A stretch of 64,000 nt of DNA from Sphingobacterium sp. N143 (GCF_030325625.1 NZ_JACAIS010000002.1:83813-147812); one strand, 5' to 3'. Positions 27,699 to 35,447 are shown, counted from the first letter of the stretch. Notes: generated by a model from the sequence alone, not told the origin. Numbers and translations are program-made.

Positions 27699-28577
27699 TC
27701 AAAATCTTCCGTATTCAATACTGCACAAAACAACGATCAGAAATTGAATGACCAGGCTTCCATCCAATAAATAGGCGTAATGATAATGATCTTTGGTCTT
27801 AAATACCGCTAGTTTCAATAAGGCCAGTATCAGCACATTAGTCAGGATAAGTCCGGTTTTAATATACAATGCATAAGGGGCGACAATAATCAGAAGACAA
27901 TGCAGCACCACTAATGTATAGGTCAAATTTTTTGCTTTCTGCTCGCCTAGCATATTGGGGAGCGTACGTAGATGGTAATACGAATCTTGTTGGATATCAC
28001 GGATATCGAAAGGAAGCGTACAGATGATCAGGAAGATAAACTTCAATCCACAGAGTGCGACAAACACCCAACGATCGATAGGATCCGCCATGTTCAACAG
28101 CTCGACATAAGGAAGTACCACACTACTGCAGACCCAGACCAAAGCAATATGAAAGATCTTGGCTCCTGGGATCTGTCGAAGTCCTACTTTCCGGTCATGG
28201 AAAGTAAACAGCGGCATGCCATATAATAAACTTAATACGCCAATAAAGCCCAAAAATAGAAATGAATAGATATGGATATGCCACAAACTATAGCAGAGAA
28301 TGGCCAAAGCAATACCGTTGTTCATCCACATCACCCATTCATGGTTAAATATCCAGCGCGTACGGGGAAATTTTGATTCTTTCGGGTTCTTGGGTTTGGA
28401 CCACCACAGGCTAAAATTATAAAGTAACAGGGTTGCTGTCCCTTCCACCAAAACAATATACCAATTGATCTGCCGTTCAAAAATAATATAAGTGAGTGCA
28501 CATTGTGCCATAGCGGCCAATGCGATTAAAAGATTCGTGTAGATACTGATATAAAATAGCTTTCTTAGAAACAACAT
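27699..28577 (-). CDS. UbiA-superfamily-like integral membrane protein
   Basis: A 292-residue protein with eight or so hydrophobic helices. The stretch CTLPFDIRDIQQDSYYHLRTLPNMLGEQKA near residues 190-218 matches the second Asp-rich motif (DxxD) of UbiA prenyltransferases and the following loop. The first motif, normally NDxxDxxxD, is here YNFSLWWSKPKN and lacks the aspartates. Either it binds a different substrate or is not a prenyltransferase. It is convergent with the dehydrogenase (9 bases apart) and divergent from acs. Homologues without known function are common in Bacteroidota as far as I recall. Confidence 0.6.
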   Translation of the reverse strand: MLFLRKLFYISIYTNLLIALAAMAQCALTYIIFERQINWYIVLVEGTATLLLYNFSLWWSKPKNPKESKFPRTRWIFNHEWVMWMNNGIALAILCYSLWHIHIYSFLFLGFIGVLSLLYGMPLFTFHDRKVGLRQIPGAKIFHIALVWVCSSVVLPYVELLNMADPIDRWVFVALCGLKFIFLIICTLPFDIRDIQQDSYYHLRTLPNMLGEQKAKNLTYTLVVLHCLLIIVAPYALYIKTGLILTNVLILALLKLAVFKTKDHYHYAYLLDGSLVIQFLIVVLCSIEYGRF

Positions 28578-28651
28578 CGCTCTGGTAAATCTAACTGCAA
28601 TATAACAATCTTGATAGATAAAAGTCGTTTAACATTATATTAAACATCAAA

Positions 28652-28684
28652 TTGTTGATAAAATGAGCAAAAACCGCTAAATTG
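28652..28684 (+). promoter_or_regulatory. Candidate acs promoter
   Basis: TTGTTG at 28652 and TAAATTG at 28678 are separated by 20 bases, close to the Bacteroidota -33/-7 layout. Transcription would begin near 28691, inside the inverted repeat that follows. Confidence 0.4.
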
Positions 28685-28689
28685 TACAC

Positions 28690-28717
28690 CGAAATTGATT
28701 TATAAAAAACAATTTCG
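28690..28717 (+). promoter_or_regulatory. Inverted repeat at the acs transcription start
   Basis: CGAAATTG and CAATTTCG are perfect 8-bp arms 12 bases apart, lying just after the candidate -7 element. The position suits a repressor operator or a short leader hairpin controlling acetyl-CoA synthetase. Confidence 0.45.
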
Positions 28718-28764
28718 CAACGATAACAATATAAATTAAAATAAATCATAATAATCCTATAACG

Positions 28765-30681
28765 ATGAGCCTACAAATAAAATCATTTGAAGAATATCAA
28801 AGTGAGTATAAGCGAAGTGTAGAACAACCTGAAGAATTCTGGGCGAGCATAGCAGATCATTTTTTTTGGAAAAGAAAATGGAATAAAGTGCTGGACTGGA
28901 ACTTTAAGGAGCCAAATGTCAAATGGTTTGAGGGGGCCAAATTAAATATTACCGAGAACTGTCTCGACCGGCATATTTATGCCAATGGTGACAAACCTGC
29001 GATCATCTGGGAGCCCAATGATCCAAATGAGGCACATCGCATCCTTTCGTACAAACAGTTGCTTCAAAAAGTAGAGCAATTTGCCAACGTACTGAAGAAT
29101 AACAACATCAAAAAGGGTGACCGGGTATGTATTTACTTACCGATGGTTCCAGAATTGGTGATTGCGGTACTGGCCTGTGCACGTATCGGTGCTATCCACT
29201 CTGTTGTATTTGGCGGATTCTCGGCACGTTCCATTGCGGACCGCATCGTCGATGCCGAATGCAAATTGATCGTTACTTCTGATGGCAGCTACCGTGGCAA
29301 CAAAACAATTGGTCTAAAAAATATTGTAGACGATGCCTTGATGCAATGCGATACGGTTGAAAAAGTAATTGTTTTGACTCGTACACGCACTCCGGTATCC
29401 ATGATCAAAGGACGTGATGTGTGGTGGGAAGATGAGATTAAGAAAGTCGAGACGCAAGGTAATCCTGCATGTCCTGCTGAAGAGATGGATGCGGAGGATA
29501 CGTTATTTATTCTTTATACATCCGGATCAACCGGTAAACCCAAAGGTGTGGTCCATACCTGTGGTGGTTACATGGTATACACGGGGTACACCTTTATGAA
29601 TACGTTCCAATACCAACCGAATGATGTATTTTTCTGTACAGCCGATATTGGCTGGATTACAGGACATAGTTATATCGTATATGGACCATTGTCGCAGGGG
29701 GCAACTTCACTGATGTTCGAAGGTGTGCCAACATTCCCAGACGCCAGCCGTTATTGGGATATTGTGGATAAGTTCAAGGTCAATATCATTTATACCTCAC
29801 CAACGGCCTTACGCTCATTAATGGCTTTTGGTGATGACTTTGTCGACAAAAACGACCTTTCTTCCCTACGCGTATTGGGTTCGGTAGGTGAGCCGATCAA
29901 TGAAGAAGCCTGGAATTGGTTTAACGAGAAAGTAGGCAAGAAAAACTGTCCGATTGTGGATACGTATTGGCAAACTGAAAACGGAGGTCACTTAATCACC
30001 TCTTTGGCCGGCGTCACTCCTGAAAAAGCGAGCTATGCCATGTTCCCCATGCCCGGTATACAACCCGCATTGATGGATGAGAGTGGTAAAGAGATCGACG
30101 GCAATGATGTCACTGGAAACCTGTGCATCAAATTCCCTTGGCCAGGTATGCTTCGTACCACCTGGGGAGACCATGAACGTTGTCGGCAGACCTATTTCTC
30201 GACCTACAATGATATGTACTTCACGGGAGATGGTTGTTACCGCAGTCCAGAGGGCTATTATAAGATAACAGGGCGTGTGGATGACGTATTGAATGTATCG
30301 GGTCACCGTATCGGTACTGCCGAGGTAGAAAATGCCATCAATATGCACGCCGATGTTGTTGAATCGGCTATTGTAGGCTATCCGCATCCGGTGAAAGGCC
30401 AAGGCATTTACGCTTATGTGATCGCCAATCACCATACAGATGCTGATGCCACCAAGAAAGATATTATGGAAACGGTGTCTCGCATTATCGGTCCAATTGC
30501 CAAACCAGATATTATCCAGTTTGTCGATGACCTTCCGAAGACACGTTCAGGAAAGATCATGCGCCGCATTCTCCGCAAGATTGCAGAGGGAGATGTAACC
30601 AATTTGGGCGATATATCCACCCTTCAAGATCCTGCAGTCGTAGAAGGAATCATAAAAGGTGCCGAAGGTCTGAAGAAATAA
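28765..30681 (+). CDS. acs: Acetyl-CoA synthetase (acetate-CoA ligase)
   Basis: A 638-residue AMP-forming ligase making acetyl-CoA from acetate. The phosphate loop YTSGSTGKPKG is at 251-261, the acetate pocket stretch VFGGFSARSIADRI is near 148-161, DTYWQTENGGHL is present, and Lys597 in PKTRSGKIMRR is the catalytic lysine that acetylation switches off in studied homologues. The N-terminal ACAS_N domain (EFWASIADHFFWKRKWNKV) is complete. Monocistronic, with its own promoter candidate and terminator. The patA/cobB-type acetylation regulators are not nearby. Confidence 0.95.
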   Translation: MSLQIKSFEEYQSEYKRSVEQPEEFWASIADHFFWKRKWNKVLDWNFKEPNVKWFEGAKLNITENCLDRHIYANGDKPAIIWEPNDPNEAHRILSYKQLLQKVEQFANVLKNNNIKKGDRVCIYLPMVPELVIAVLACARIGAIHSVVFGGFSARSIADRIVDAECKLIVTSDGSYRGNKTIGLKNIVDDALMQCDTVEKVIVLTRTRTPVSMIKGRDVWWEDEIKKVETQGNPACPAEEMDAEDTLFILYTSGSTGKPKGVVHTCGGYMVYTGYTFMNTFQYQPNDVFFCTADIGWITGHSYIVYGPLSQGATSLMFEGVPTFPDASRYWDIVDKFKVNIIYTSPTALRSLMAFGDDFVDKNDLSSLRVLGSVGEPINEEAWNWFNEKVGKKNCPIVDTYWQTENGGHLITSLAGVTPEKASYAMFPMPGIQPALMDESGKEIDGNDVTGNLCIKFPWPGMLRTTWGDHERCRQTYFSTYNDMYFTGDGCYRSPEGYYKITGRVDDVLNVSGHRIGTAEVENAINMHADVVESAIVGYPHPVKGQGIYAYVIANHHTDADATKKDIMETVSRIIGPIAKPDIIQFVDDLPKTRSGKIMRRILRKIAEGDVTNLGDISTLQDPAVVEGIIKGAEGLKK

Positions 30682-30739
30682 TAAGCAATATCCTTGTGCC
30701 GTCCTAAAATAGATGGACAGAATTTAAGAATAAATATAG

Positions 30740-30770
30740 GCCTTGCCGATTACACCGGCAAGGCTTTTCT
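30740..30770 (+). terminator. Intrinsic terminator after acs
   Basis: Stem GCCTTGCCG / CGGCAAGGC with a 7-base loop and a following TTTTCT, about 60 bases after the acs stop. Confidence 0.85.
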
Positions 30771-30852
30771 ATTTGTGTATTTTATTAAGTATTTGCACTT
30801 TTTATTCCCTAAGCTTTCTAATTTTTTCTAGTATCTGAAGAACTTAAATATG

Positions 30853-30890
30853 GTAAAAAAAATGGCCACATCATCACGACGTGGCCAAAA
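30853..30890 (-). terminator. Intrinsic terminator of the 143-aa secreted protein gene
   Basis: GGCCAC / GTGGCC arms around an 11-base loop; on the minus strand they are followed by a run of T. It lies about 30 bases after the stop of the gene at 30920. Confidence 0.75.
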
Positions 30891-30919
30891 ATAAACATAT
30901 GAATTTAATTAAACAGTTT

Positions 30920-31351
30920 CTATTTGTAAGCGTTTACAGAACTTGTGACCTTCCATGTTCCAGCCTCATTGATAAGTGTCACCAGATCTGTTTTTGTGAA
31001 ATCCTCGAATTTCATGGTGATACGTGCGACCATATAGTTTTCAGATTCTTCCAGGATTTCGGTCGTTGTGCTACAGTTCAATTTTTCGCCTTTTTGTTTT
31101 TTCAAGAAGGAAATCACTTCCGAACGTTTATGGGTACGTGCCTGTTGGCCCTGGATTTTTTGGCTGAAGTCGGCAGCAAACAATTGCTCCAGCCCTGCAG
31201 ATGCACCTGCTGTCATGACCGTCACATAACTATCAATTGCTAAGTCGGCAGTAGATAGGTTCAATGATTTTCCGGGATCAGCTGCTGCCATGGTAAAAGT
31301 TGATATGCTGATCAATGCTACTGCGGCGAATGTCTTTACTAAAGTTTTCAT
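30920..31351 (-). CDS. Small secreted NTF2-like protein (143 aa)
   Basis: A cleavable signal peptide is clear: MKTLVKTFAAVALISISTF then MAAADPG, with cleavage near residue 24. The mature part (about 119 residues) alternates helices and strands like NTF2/SnoaL-like folds: DSYVTVMTAGASAGLEQLFAADF, then FLKKQKG, and the closing TLINEAGTWKVTSSVNAY. Similar periplasmic lumazine-binding-like proteins are frequent in Bacteroidota and have no known role. It is monocistronic with its own terminator. The 237 bases upstream (31352-31588) hold its promoter and nothing else I can see. Confidence 0.65.
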   Translation of the reverse strand: MKTLVKTFAAVALISISTFTMAAADPGKSLNLSTADLAIDSYVTVMTAGASAGLEQLFAADFSQKIQGQQARTHKRSEVISFLKKQKGEKLNCSTTTEILEESENYMVARITMKFEDFTKTDLVTLINEAGTWKVTSSVNAYK

Positions 31352-31558
31352 CGTTTATAATTTTTTACTTTATCGTGTTAGTTTTTTGTCTCTTTTCTTA
31401 TTGTCGCAAGGATATGGATATTGTTGCATCATTTCCTTTAAGATTCTGATTCAAAAGTAGGACAACACAGCATCTGTTTTTATTACATTTAGACCAGCAG
31501 TAGAAAAAAGTCGGTAAGTGGTCGTAATGGAGCGGTGAATGCAGACCGGCTCGGACAA

Positions 31559-31591
31559 GAAAAAAGTAGATACCGAATAAGACTACTTTTA
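31559..31591 (-). terminator. Hairpin at the end of the 244-aa hypothetical gene
   Basis: AAAGTAG / CTACTTT arms separated by 13 bases and followed on the minus strand by a T run. The stem overlaps the stop codon of the gene at 31589. Confidence 0.55.
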
Positions 31592-32323
31592 TAATTGGAA
31601 AGCAGCTAGAATAGTTGCAGGAGTAGAATCAACTTCATTGAGCACAGTGCACCGCCGACCATTTTTACGAAGATATATGAGTGTAAATCCAACAAGAACG
31701 GGAGTACCAGCAAATTCGTTGCACGGAATGCTGATCGTCTTGGCCGGAATTGGATCCTGATCGTAGACGATATCGATTTCCCATTCTTCATCTTTTACTT
31801 CCGCGAATTCCCTTTCTTTGAAATCAAACGAAAAGGTGTGAAACTTAAAGACGATGGCATTACAGCCTTTGGGCAACAGTAACGCCCGCTTGATGTCAAA
31901 TATTGGAAAGGATATTTCGATCTGATTTTTCTCCGACAGTTTAACTACGGGGTCAATGTTCAGGGCATCCTGCATGTGACAATTTCCATTGAATTGAAAA
32001 TTGACCAATCTGTCGAGGACGCAGTTGTTTAGACATAGTGTCCCCTTATCGTCGCTGATATTTGTTTTCATAGCCCGATATACCTGTCGGCTTAATCGAT
32101 TGCCCATTTGCCCATCATGCAGTTTTTGATGTACCAAGTTGAACGCTTGACGGATTGCCGCTGCGGCACGGCTTGCCTGTCCAAAGTCTTTACCCGCGTT
32201 CTTCGTTTCTGCGTTTTGTCTTACACGATGCGGTCTGCTCTGAATGTAGTTCTTTGCTCCTACCTTCCTACTCACGAGAGGCCCTACAAGTCCCCTGATG
32301 TAGCCATTATCATTTATTCCCAT
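31589..32323 (-). CDS. Hypothetical protein, unknown Bacteroidota family (244 aa)
   Basis: I prefer the ATG at 32323 (MGINDNGYIRG); an ATG eight codons upstream is also in frame. The N-terminal 60 residues are rich in Gly, Arg, Lys and Gln (GYIRGLVGPLVSRKVGAKNYIQ), followed by a helical stretch with FGQASRAAAAIRQAF. The C-terminal two thirds look like beta strands. The N-terminal GxxGPxSxKVG-like opening is loosely reminiscent of DUF6266 proteins, but I cannot confirm the link. There is no signal peptide. It stands alone beside the low-density region that follows. Function not recognised. Confidence 0.6.
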   Translation of the reverse strand: MGINDNGYIRGLVGPLVSRKVGAKNYIQSRPHRVRQNAETKNAGKDFGQASRAAAAIRQAFNLVHQKLHDGQMGNRLSRQVYRAMKTNISDDKGTLCLNNCVLDRLVNFQFNGNCHMQDALNIDPVVKLSEKNQIEISFPIFDIKRALLLPKGCNAIVFKFHTFSFDFKEREFAEVKDEEWEIDIVYDQDPIPAKTISIPCNEFAGTPVLVGFTLIYLRKNGRRCTVLNEVDSTPATILAAFQL

Positions 32324-32620
32324 ACAATAAATATACTGCCATAACATTTGTTAATCAAGCATTTAGTTAATTTTTAGAAATTTCAAAATTGCAGTAAAAC
32401 AACGATTATAAATTTGACAATTTTGGAGGTACTTTCTTGAAGATAAGTTATGACCAATTCCATATTAACTCCTGACTGCGCGCGAGTTGTTAAAAGTATG
32501 TCAGTATGGTGATTGTACATAGAAAAGGTGGACTCAACGTGGACTCACTATGCACACAAAGTGGTTACAGTCAGGCGTTGGCCAGAGGTTGGTATGGAGT
32601 TGGTACTAGAAAAGTAATGA
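32324..32620. other. Intergenic region with a short direct repeat
   Basis: No gene seen in these 297 bases. It contains a tandem pair of GTGGACTCA at about 32528 and 32539, spaced 11 bases apart. The repeat may be a protein-binding site; nothing else stands out. Confidence 0.35.
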
Positions 32621-32806
32621 TTATGTACGCCGCGCCGCAGTGTTAAACTTTGAGAATAAAGAAACCACGATGCTGCTTGAAATAAAACCCACAAATAAGG
32701 AATTACGAACGGAAGATTTATCGTCCAAAAAATAGTATACAGCAGCTGATATTGAGAAGCAGACAATAAAGGACAATGTTAAAACAAGTATAAATTTGGT
32801 TTTCAT
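32621..32806 (-). CDS. Small two-span membrane protein (61 aa)
   Basis: Starts at the ATG at 32806 (MKTKFILV); an upstream TTG is unlikely. Two hydrophobic segments are visible, FILVLTLSFIVCFSISAAVYYF and SLFVGFISSSIVVSLF, separated by LDDKSSVRN, and the tail is basic. The pattern is that of a small integral membrane protein. I do not recognise a family. Its neighbours are an orphan hypothetical gene and the origin-like region, so context gives no clue. Confidence 0.45.
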   Translation of the reverse strand: MKTKFILVLTLSFIVCFSISAAVYYFLDDKSSVRNSLFVGFISSSIVVSLFSKFNTAARRT

Positions 32807-32922
32807 TAGCAAAGGGTTAATATCGTATAGCTAAATATACAAAAAAGTGCTTAAACTTTAAAGCCTCCCTTAACTTGCTAGTTTAATGAGGCTCAGCCAA
32901 AAATCACGATTTTCTATCCGAA

Positions 32923-32990
32923 AGATCAAGAACGTTTTCCACATTGTTATTAACATCATGTGGAAAACTTAAGATTACTTCTCTTGATCT
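32923..32990. promoter_or_regulatory. Nested inverted repeat with two DnaA-box-like 9-mers
   Basis: TTTTCCACA (32935-32943) and TGTGGAAAA (32959-32967) both fit the relaxed DnaA box TTWTNCACA and face each other across ATTAACATC-type sequence. Outside them AGATCAAGA (32923) and TCTTGATCT (32982) form a second pair of arms. The region is non-coding. It could be part of a replication origin or only a hairpin; cumulative GC skew would decide. Confidence 0.4.
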
Positions 32991-33127
32991 CGCAATACCA
33001 TATCACAAAATCATCGATTTTATCTTTGTTGATTACCAGCTGCTGCTCAAGTTGAAAATCCAACTCCAATCTAAAGTTTTTATCGCCATTTATCAGATCT
33101 TACATCTAAATATAATTTTCATTATCT

Positions 33128-33160
33128 TTGTTACGGCGGTAACAGTTACCGCCGTAACAA
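33128..33160. promoter_or_regulatory. 15-bp-arm inverted repeat ahead of the ATPase-nuclease gene
   Basis: TTGTTACGGCGGTAA and its exact complement are separated by three bases (CAG). It ends 33 bases before the ATPase start codon and abuts AATCTTTG, a 7-of-8 match to the -7 promoter consensus. It could be an operator (perhaps autoregulatory) or a leader hairpin. Confidence 0.6.
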
Positions 33161-33193
33161 GAATCTTTGGAACAGATCTGAATAATTATCAAG

Positions 33194-34516
33194 ATGAAAT
33201 TTTACAATAGACAGCATGAATTATCTGAATTGAAAAGGATCCAAAATTTATCATTCAATGATTCTTCCCGCTTAACTGTCATAACAGGAAGGCGACGCAT
33301 AGGAAAGACTAGCCTGATTATTAAATCTACAGCAAATACACCAACAATTTATCTTTTCGTAGGACGCAAGAATGAAGCGACGCTCTGTTCGGAATTTATT
33401 CCAATCATTGCGCAAGTACTGAATACATTTGTTCCACCAGAAATTCAAACTTTCCGCTCATTATTTCAATATCTGATGGAATTGGCTTCCAATAGATCCT
33501 TCAATCTGATTATTGATGAATTTCAAGAATTTTATACAATAAATGAGTCTATTTATAGTGATATGCAATACCTTTGGGACATTTACCGCAAGAAATCCAA
33601 TATGAATCTGATTGTTTCTGGATCAGTGTATTCGCTTATGCAAAAGATATTTCAGGATAGAAGGGAGCCTTTATTTGGTCGAGCAGACAATATCATCAAA
33701 TTATCTCCTTTTGATATAAATACACTAAAGGAGATCATGCATGATTATAACCCAACATATATCAATGACGACTTGCTTGCGCTTTTTTCTTTTACGGGCG
33801 GTGTTCCCAAATATGTCGAACTGTTCTGTGATAACGATATGCTGACAGTAGACAAAATGATTGCATTTATGGTTCGGGAAAACTCTTCTTTTACCGACGA
33901 AGGGAAAAACTTACTGATAGAGGAATTCGGAAAAAATTACGCAACTTATTTTTCTATCTTAAGTGCTATTTCAGGGGGTATCAATACACAATCCGAGATA
34001 GAAGCTGCTTTGGGCAATAAAAGTATTGGCGGACAAATCAAACGTCTGGTTGAAGACTACAACCTCATCGTCCGGCAACGACCAATATTAGCTAAAGAAG
34101 GCGGCCAAACTGTGCGATATGAGATCTTGGATAACTTTCTTCGCTTTTGGTTCAACTATTTCGATCGTCATCGTTCAATGATTGAAATCAAAAATTTCAC
34201 GGCCTTACAGACAATTATTAAAGCTGATTACCCAATCTATTCGGGATTTATGCTTGAACGATATTTCAAACAACAATTTGCAGAAAGTTTTCAATACCGC
34301 AACATTGGCTCTTGGTGGGAATCCAAAGGCCATCAAAATGAAATCGATATTGTAGCCCTTAAACTAGAGAAAAACCAAGCTGTCGCTGTGGAAGTAAAAC
34401 GTCAAAGGAAAAACTTTAAACCTGACCTGTTCGCTGCCAAAGTAGAACATCTTAGGCATAAATTGCTTCCAAAATACCAGATCGAAACTCAATGTTTGTC
34501 GTTGGAAGATATGTAG
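33194..34516 (+). CDS. AAA ATPase fused to DUF234-type PD-(D/E)XK nuclease domain
   Basis: A 440-residue protein of the archaeal-type ATPase/DUF234 group. Walker A is GRRRIGKT at 32-39 and Walker B is NLIIDEFQEF around Asp108/Glu109. ISGSVYSLM near 150 fits sensor 1. A winged-helix part follows, with INTQSEIEAALGNKSIGGQIKRL. The C-terminal domain shows NEIDIVAL (Glu383, Asp385) and AVEVKRQ (Glu400, Lys402), the D...ExK core of PD-(D/E)XK nucleases. Function of the group is unknown; links to DNA processing or defence are inference. It is monocistronic, with a strong inverted repeat before it and a 44-bp palindrome after it. Confidence 0.82.
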   Translation: MKFYNRQHELSELKRIQNLSFNDSSRLTVITGRRRIGKTSLIIKSTANTPTIYLFVGRKNEATLCSEFIPIIAQVLNTFVPPEIQTFRSLFQYLMELASNRSFNLIIDEFQEFYTINESIYSDMQYLWDIYRKKSNMNLIVSGSVYSLMQKIFQDRREPLFGRADNIIKLSPFDINTLKEIMHDYNPTYINDDLLALFSFTGGVPKYVELFCDNDMLTVDKMIAFMVRENSSFTDEGKNLLIEEFGKNYATYFSILSAISGGINTQSEIEAALGNKSIGGQIKRLVEDYNLIVRQRPILAKEGGQTVRYEILDNFLRFWFNYFDRHRSMIEIKNFTALQTIIKADYPIYSGFMLERYFKQQFAESFQYRNIGSWWESKGHQNEIDIVALKLEKNQAVAVEVKRQRKNFKPDLFAAKVEHLRHKLLPKYQIETQCLSLEDM

Positions 34517-34630
34517 GGGAGAAAGTCAATCATACTGCCCCGATTAATGATCAAGGTTTCAAAGTTTTTGGAAACCTTATCCAAATAGCGTTTTATATCT
34601 TTTCTGAAATCTGATACACTAGCAATCAAC

Positions 34631-34674
34631 ATAACAAGTACGTATTATTTGTACAAATAATACGTACTTGTTAT
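34631..34674. repeat. Perfect 44-bp palindrome
   Basis: 22 bases (ATAACAAGTACGTATTATTT plus GT) are followed at once by their exact reverse complement, with no loop bases. AT-rich, 115 bases after the ATPase-nuclease stop. It has no following T run on the + strand that would make it an ordinary terminator. Confidence 0.9.
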
Positions 34675-34717
34675 TTACACATCAAATAAAGTAAAGCTAT
34701 TGATGGAAACAATTACG

Positions 34718-34843
34718 TCAATGCTCTTTTTTCAGATTTCTATTTAGTTCGACTACAGGAGTGCTGTTAGCATAATCAAGCTTCTGCGTTACAATACTTA
34801 CTGCTTTATTTTTGCTAGCTATGGGTATAAAGGATAGACACAT
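34718..34843 (-). CDS. Possible small protein or gene fragment (41 aa)
   Basis: ATG at 34843 follows directly an in-frame TAG. The frame encodes MCLSFIPIASKNKAVSIVTQ and ends VELNRNLKKEH. It has a balanced composition but no recognised family, and it might be a remnant or chance. Neighbouring palindrome and lack of promoter evidence keep confidence low. Confidence 0.2.
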   Translation of the reverse strand: MCLSFIPIASKNKAVSIVTQKLDYANSTPVVELNRNLKKEH

Positions 34844-34905
34844 CTAACCATTTGGATCTCATTAATGTTTGTGCTAACAGAATTGAAAGATCATATCTTC
34901 TCCAG

Positions 34906-34962
34906 GAAAAAATCAAAAATTATAAAGGAAAGATAGTGGTTAGCTACTTTCCTTTTATAATT
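34906..34962 (-). terminator. Terminator overlapping the end of the PH-like protein gene
   Basis: TATAAAAGGAAAG / CTTTCCTTTATA arms with one bulge, followed on the minus strand by a T-rich run. The stop codon lies inside the hairpin. Confidence 0.6.
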
Positions 34963-35384
34963 TCAATGGAAGGCTTAATCTGTTGTAATTTATCAATAAA
35001 TTCAGCAGATTTTTCTGGGTAAATAAAGAGATTTTCTATCTGATTATAATACAGCATGATTCCTTTTCGATAAGGACTTAAGATATTCAACCCCATAGTG
35101 CCCAACCACCCTGTTTGATCGGTCTCCAATTTTCGGATGGCGTTAATAGCAATAGATTTCGTCCCAGAAATACTCCGGATAAATAACTTGTCTCCTTGGA
35201 TCCAATACCGTTTAAAGAAAAAGGTAAAGTACCAACTCAGCACCAATATGCTAAAAAGCAGCGCAGTTCCTAAATACAGCCCCTGTGACATGCCATTATA
35301 GCCCAATATGACAATACATGCAACCATCGCCATCCCCCATATATAGCTACCTAAACTGATGTTTGTTTTAAAGATTTGTTTCAT
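34944..35384 (-). CDS. Membrane protein with bacterial PH-like domain (146 aa)
   Basis: Two hydrophobic segments at about residues 13-30 and 36-55 (LGSYIWGMAMVACIVILG and YLGTALLFSILVLSWYFTFF) are followed by a domain with KRYWIQGDKLFIRSISGTKSIAINAIRKLE and a later GIMLYYNQIENLFIYPE, the strand-turn pattern of bacterial PH (bPH) domains. Such proteins are small, membrane-tethered and of unknown function. It lies 119 bases after the DUF4302 gene, with a hairpin between, so it may be a weakly linked last gene of the uptake locus or independent. Confidence 0.6.
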   Translation of the reverse strand: MKQIFKTNISLGSYIWGMAMVACIVILGYNGMSQGLYLGTALLFSILVLSWYFTFFFKRYWIQGDKLFIRSISGTKSIAINAIRKLETDQTGWLGTMGLNILSPYRKGIMLYYNQIENLFIYPEKSAEFIDKLQQIKPSIEIIKGK

Positions 35385-35447
35385 AATTGGAAAACTTAAT
35401 AATCGGTTATTAATTTGCTAAATCTCATCTATATTGATCAAGATTGA

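Larger units (their letters stand above)
34517..34943. other. 427-base intergenic region with palindrome and a doubtful small frame
   Basis: Contains the perfect palindrome at 34631-34674, a terminator for the next gene near 34906-34962, and an ATG-started minus-strand frame at 34718-34843. No larger gene on either strand. Confidence 0.5.

Noticed and set aside
32944..33210. 88-residue plus-strand frame ahead of the ATPase-nuclease
   Set aside because: It covers the origin-like repeat and the 15-bp inverted repeat, which explain its odd VTAVTVTAV run, and it overlaps the real start codon of the ATPase gene.
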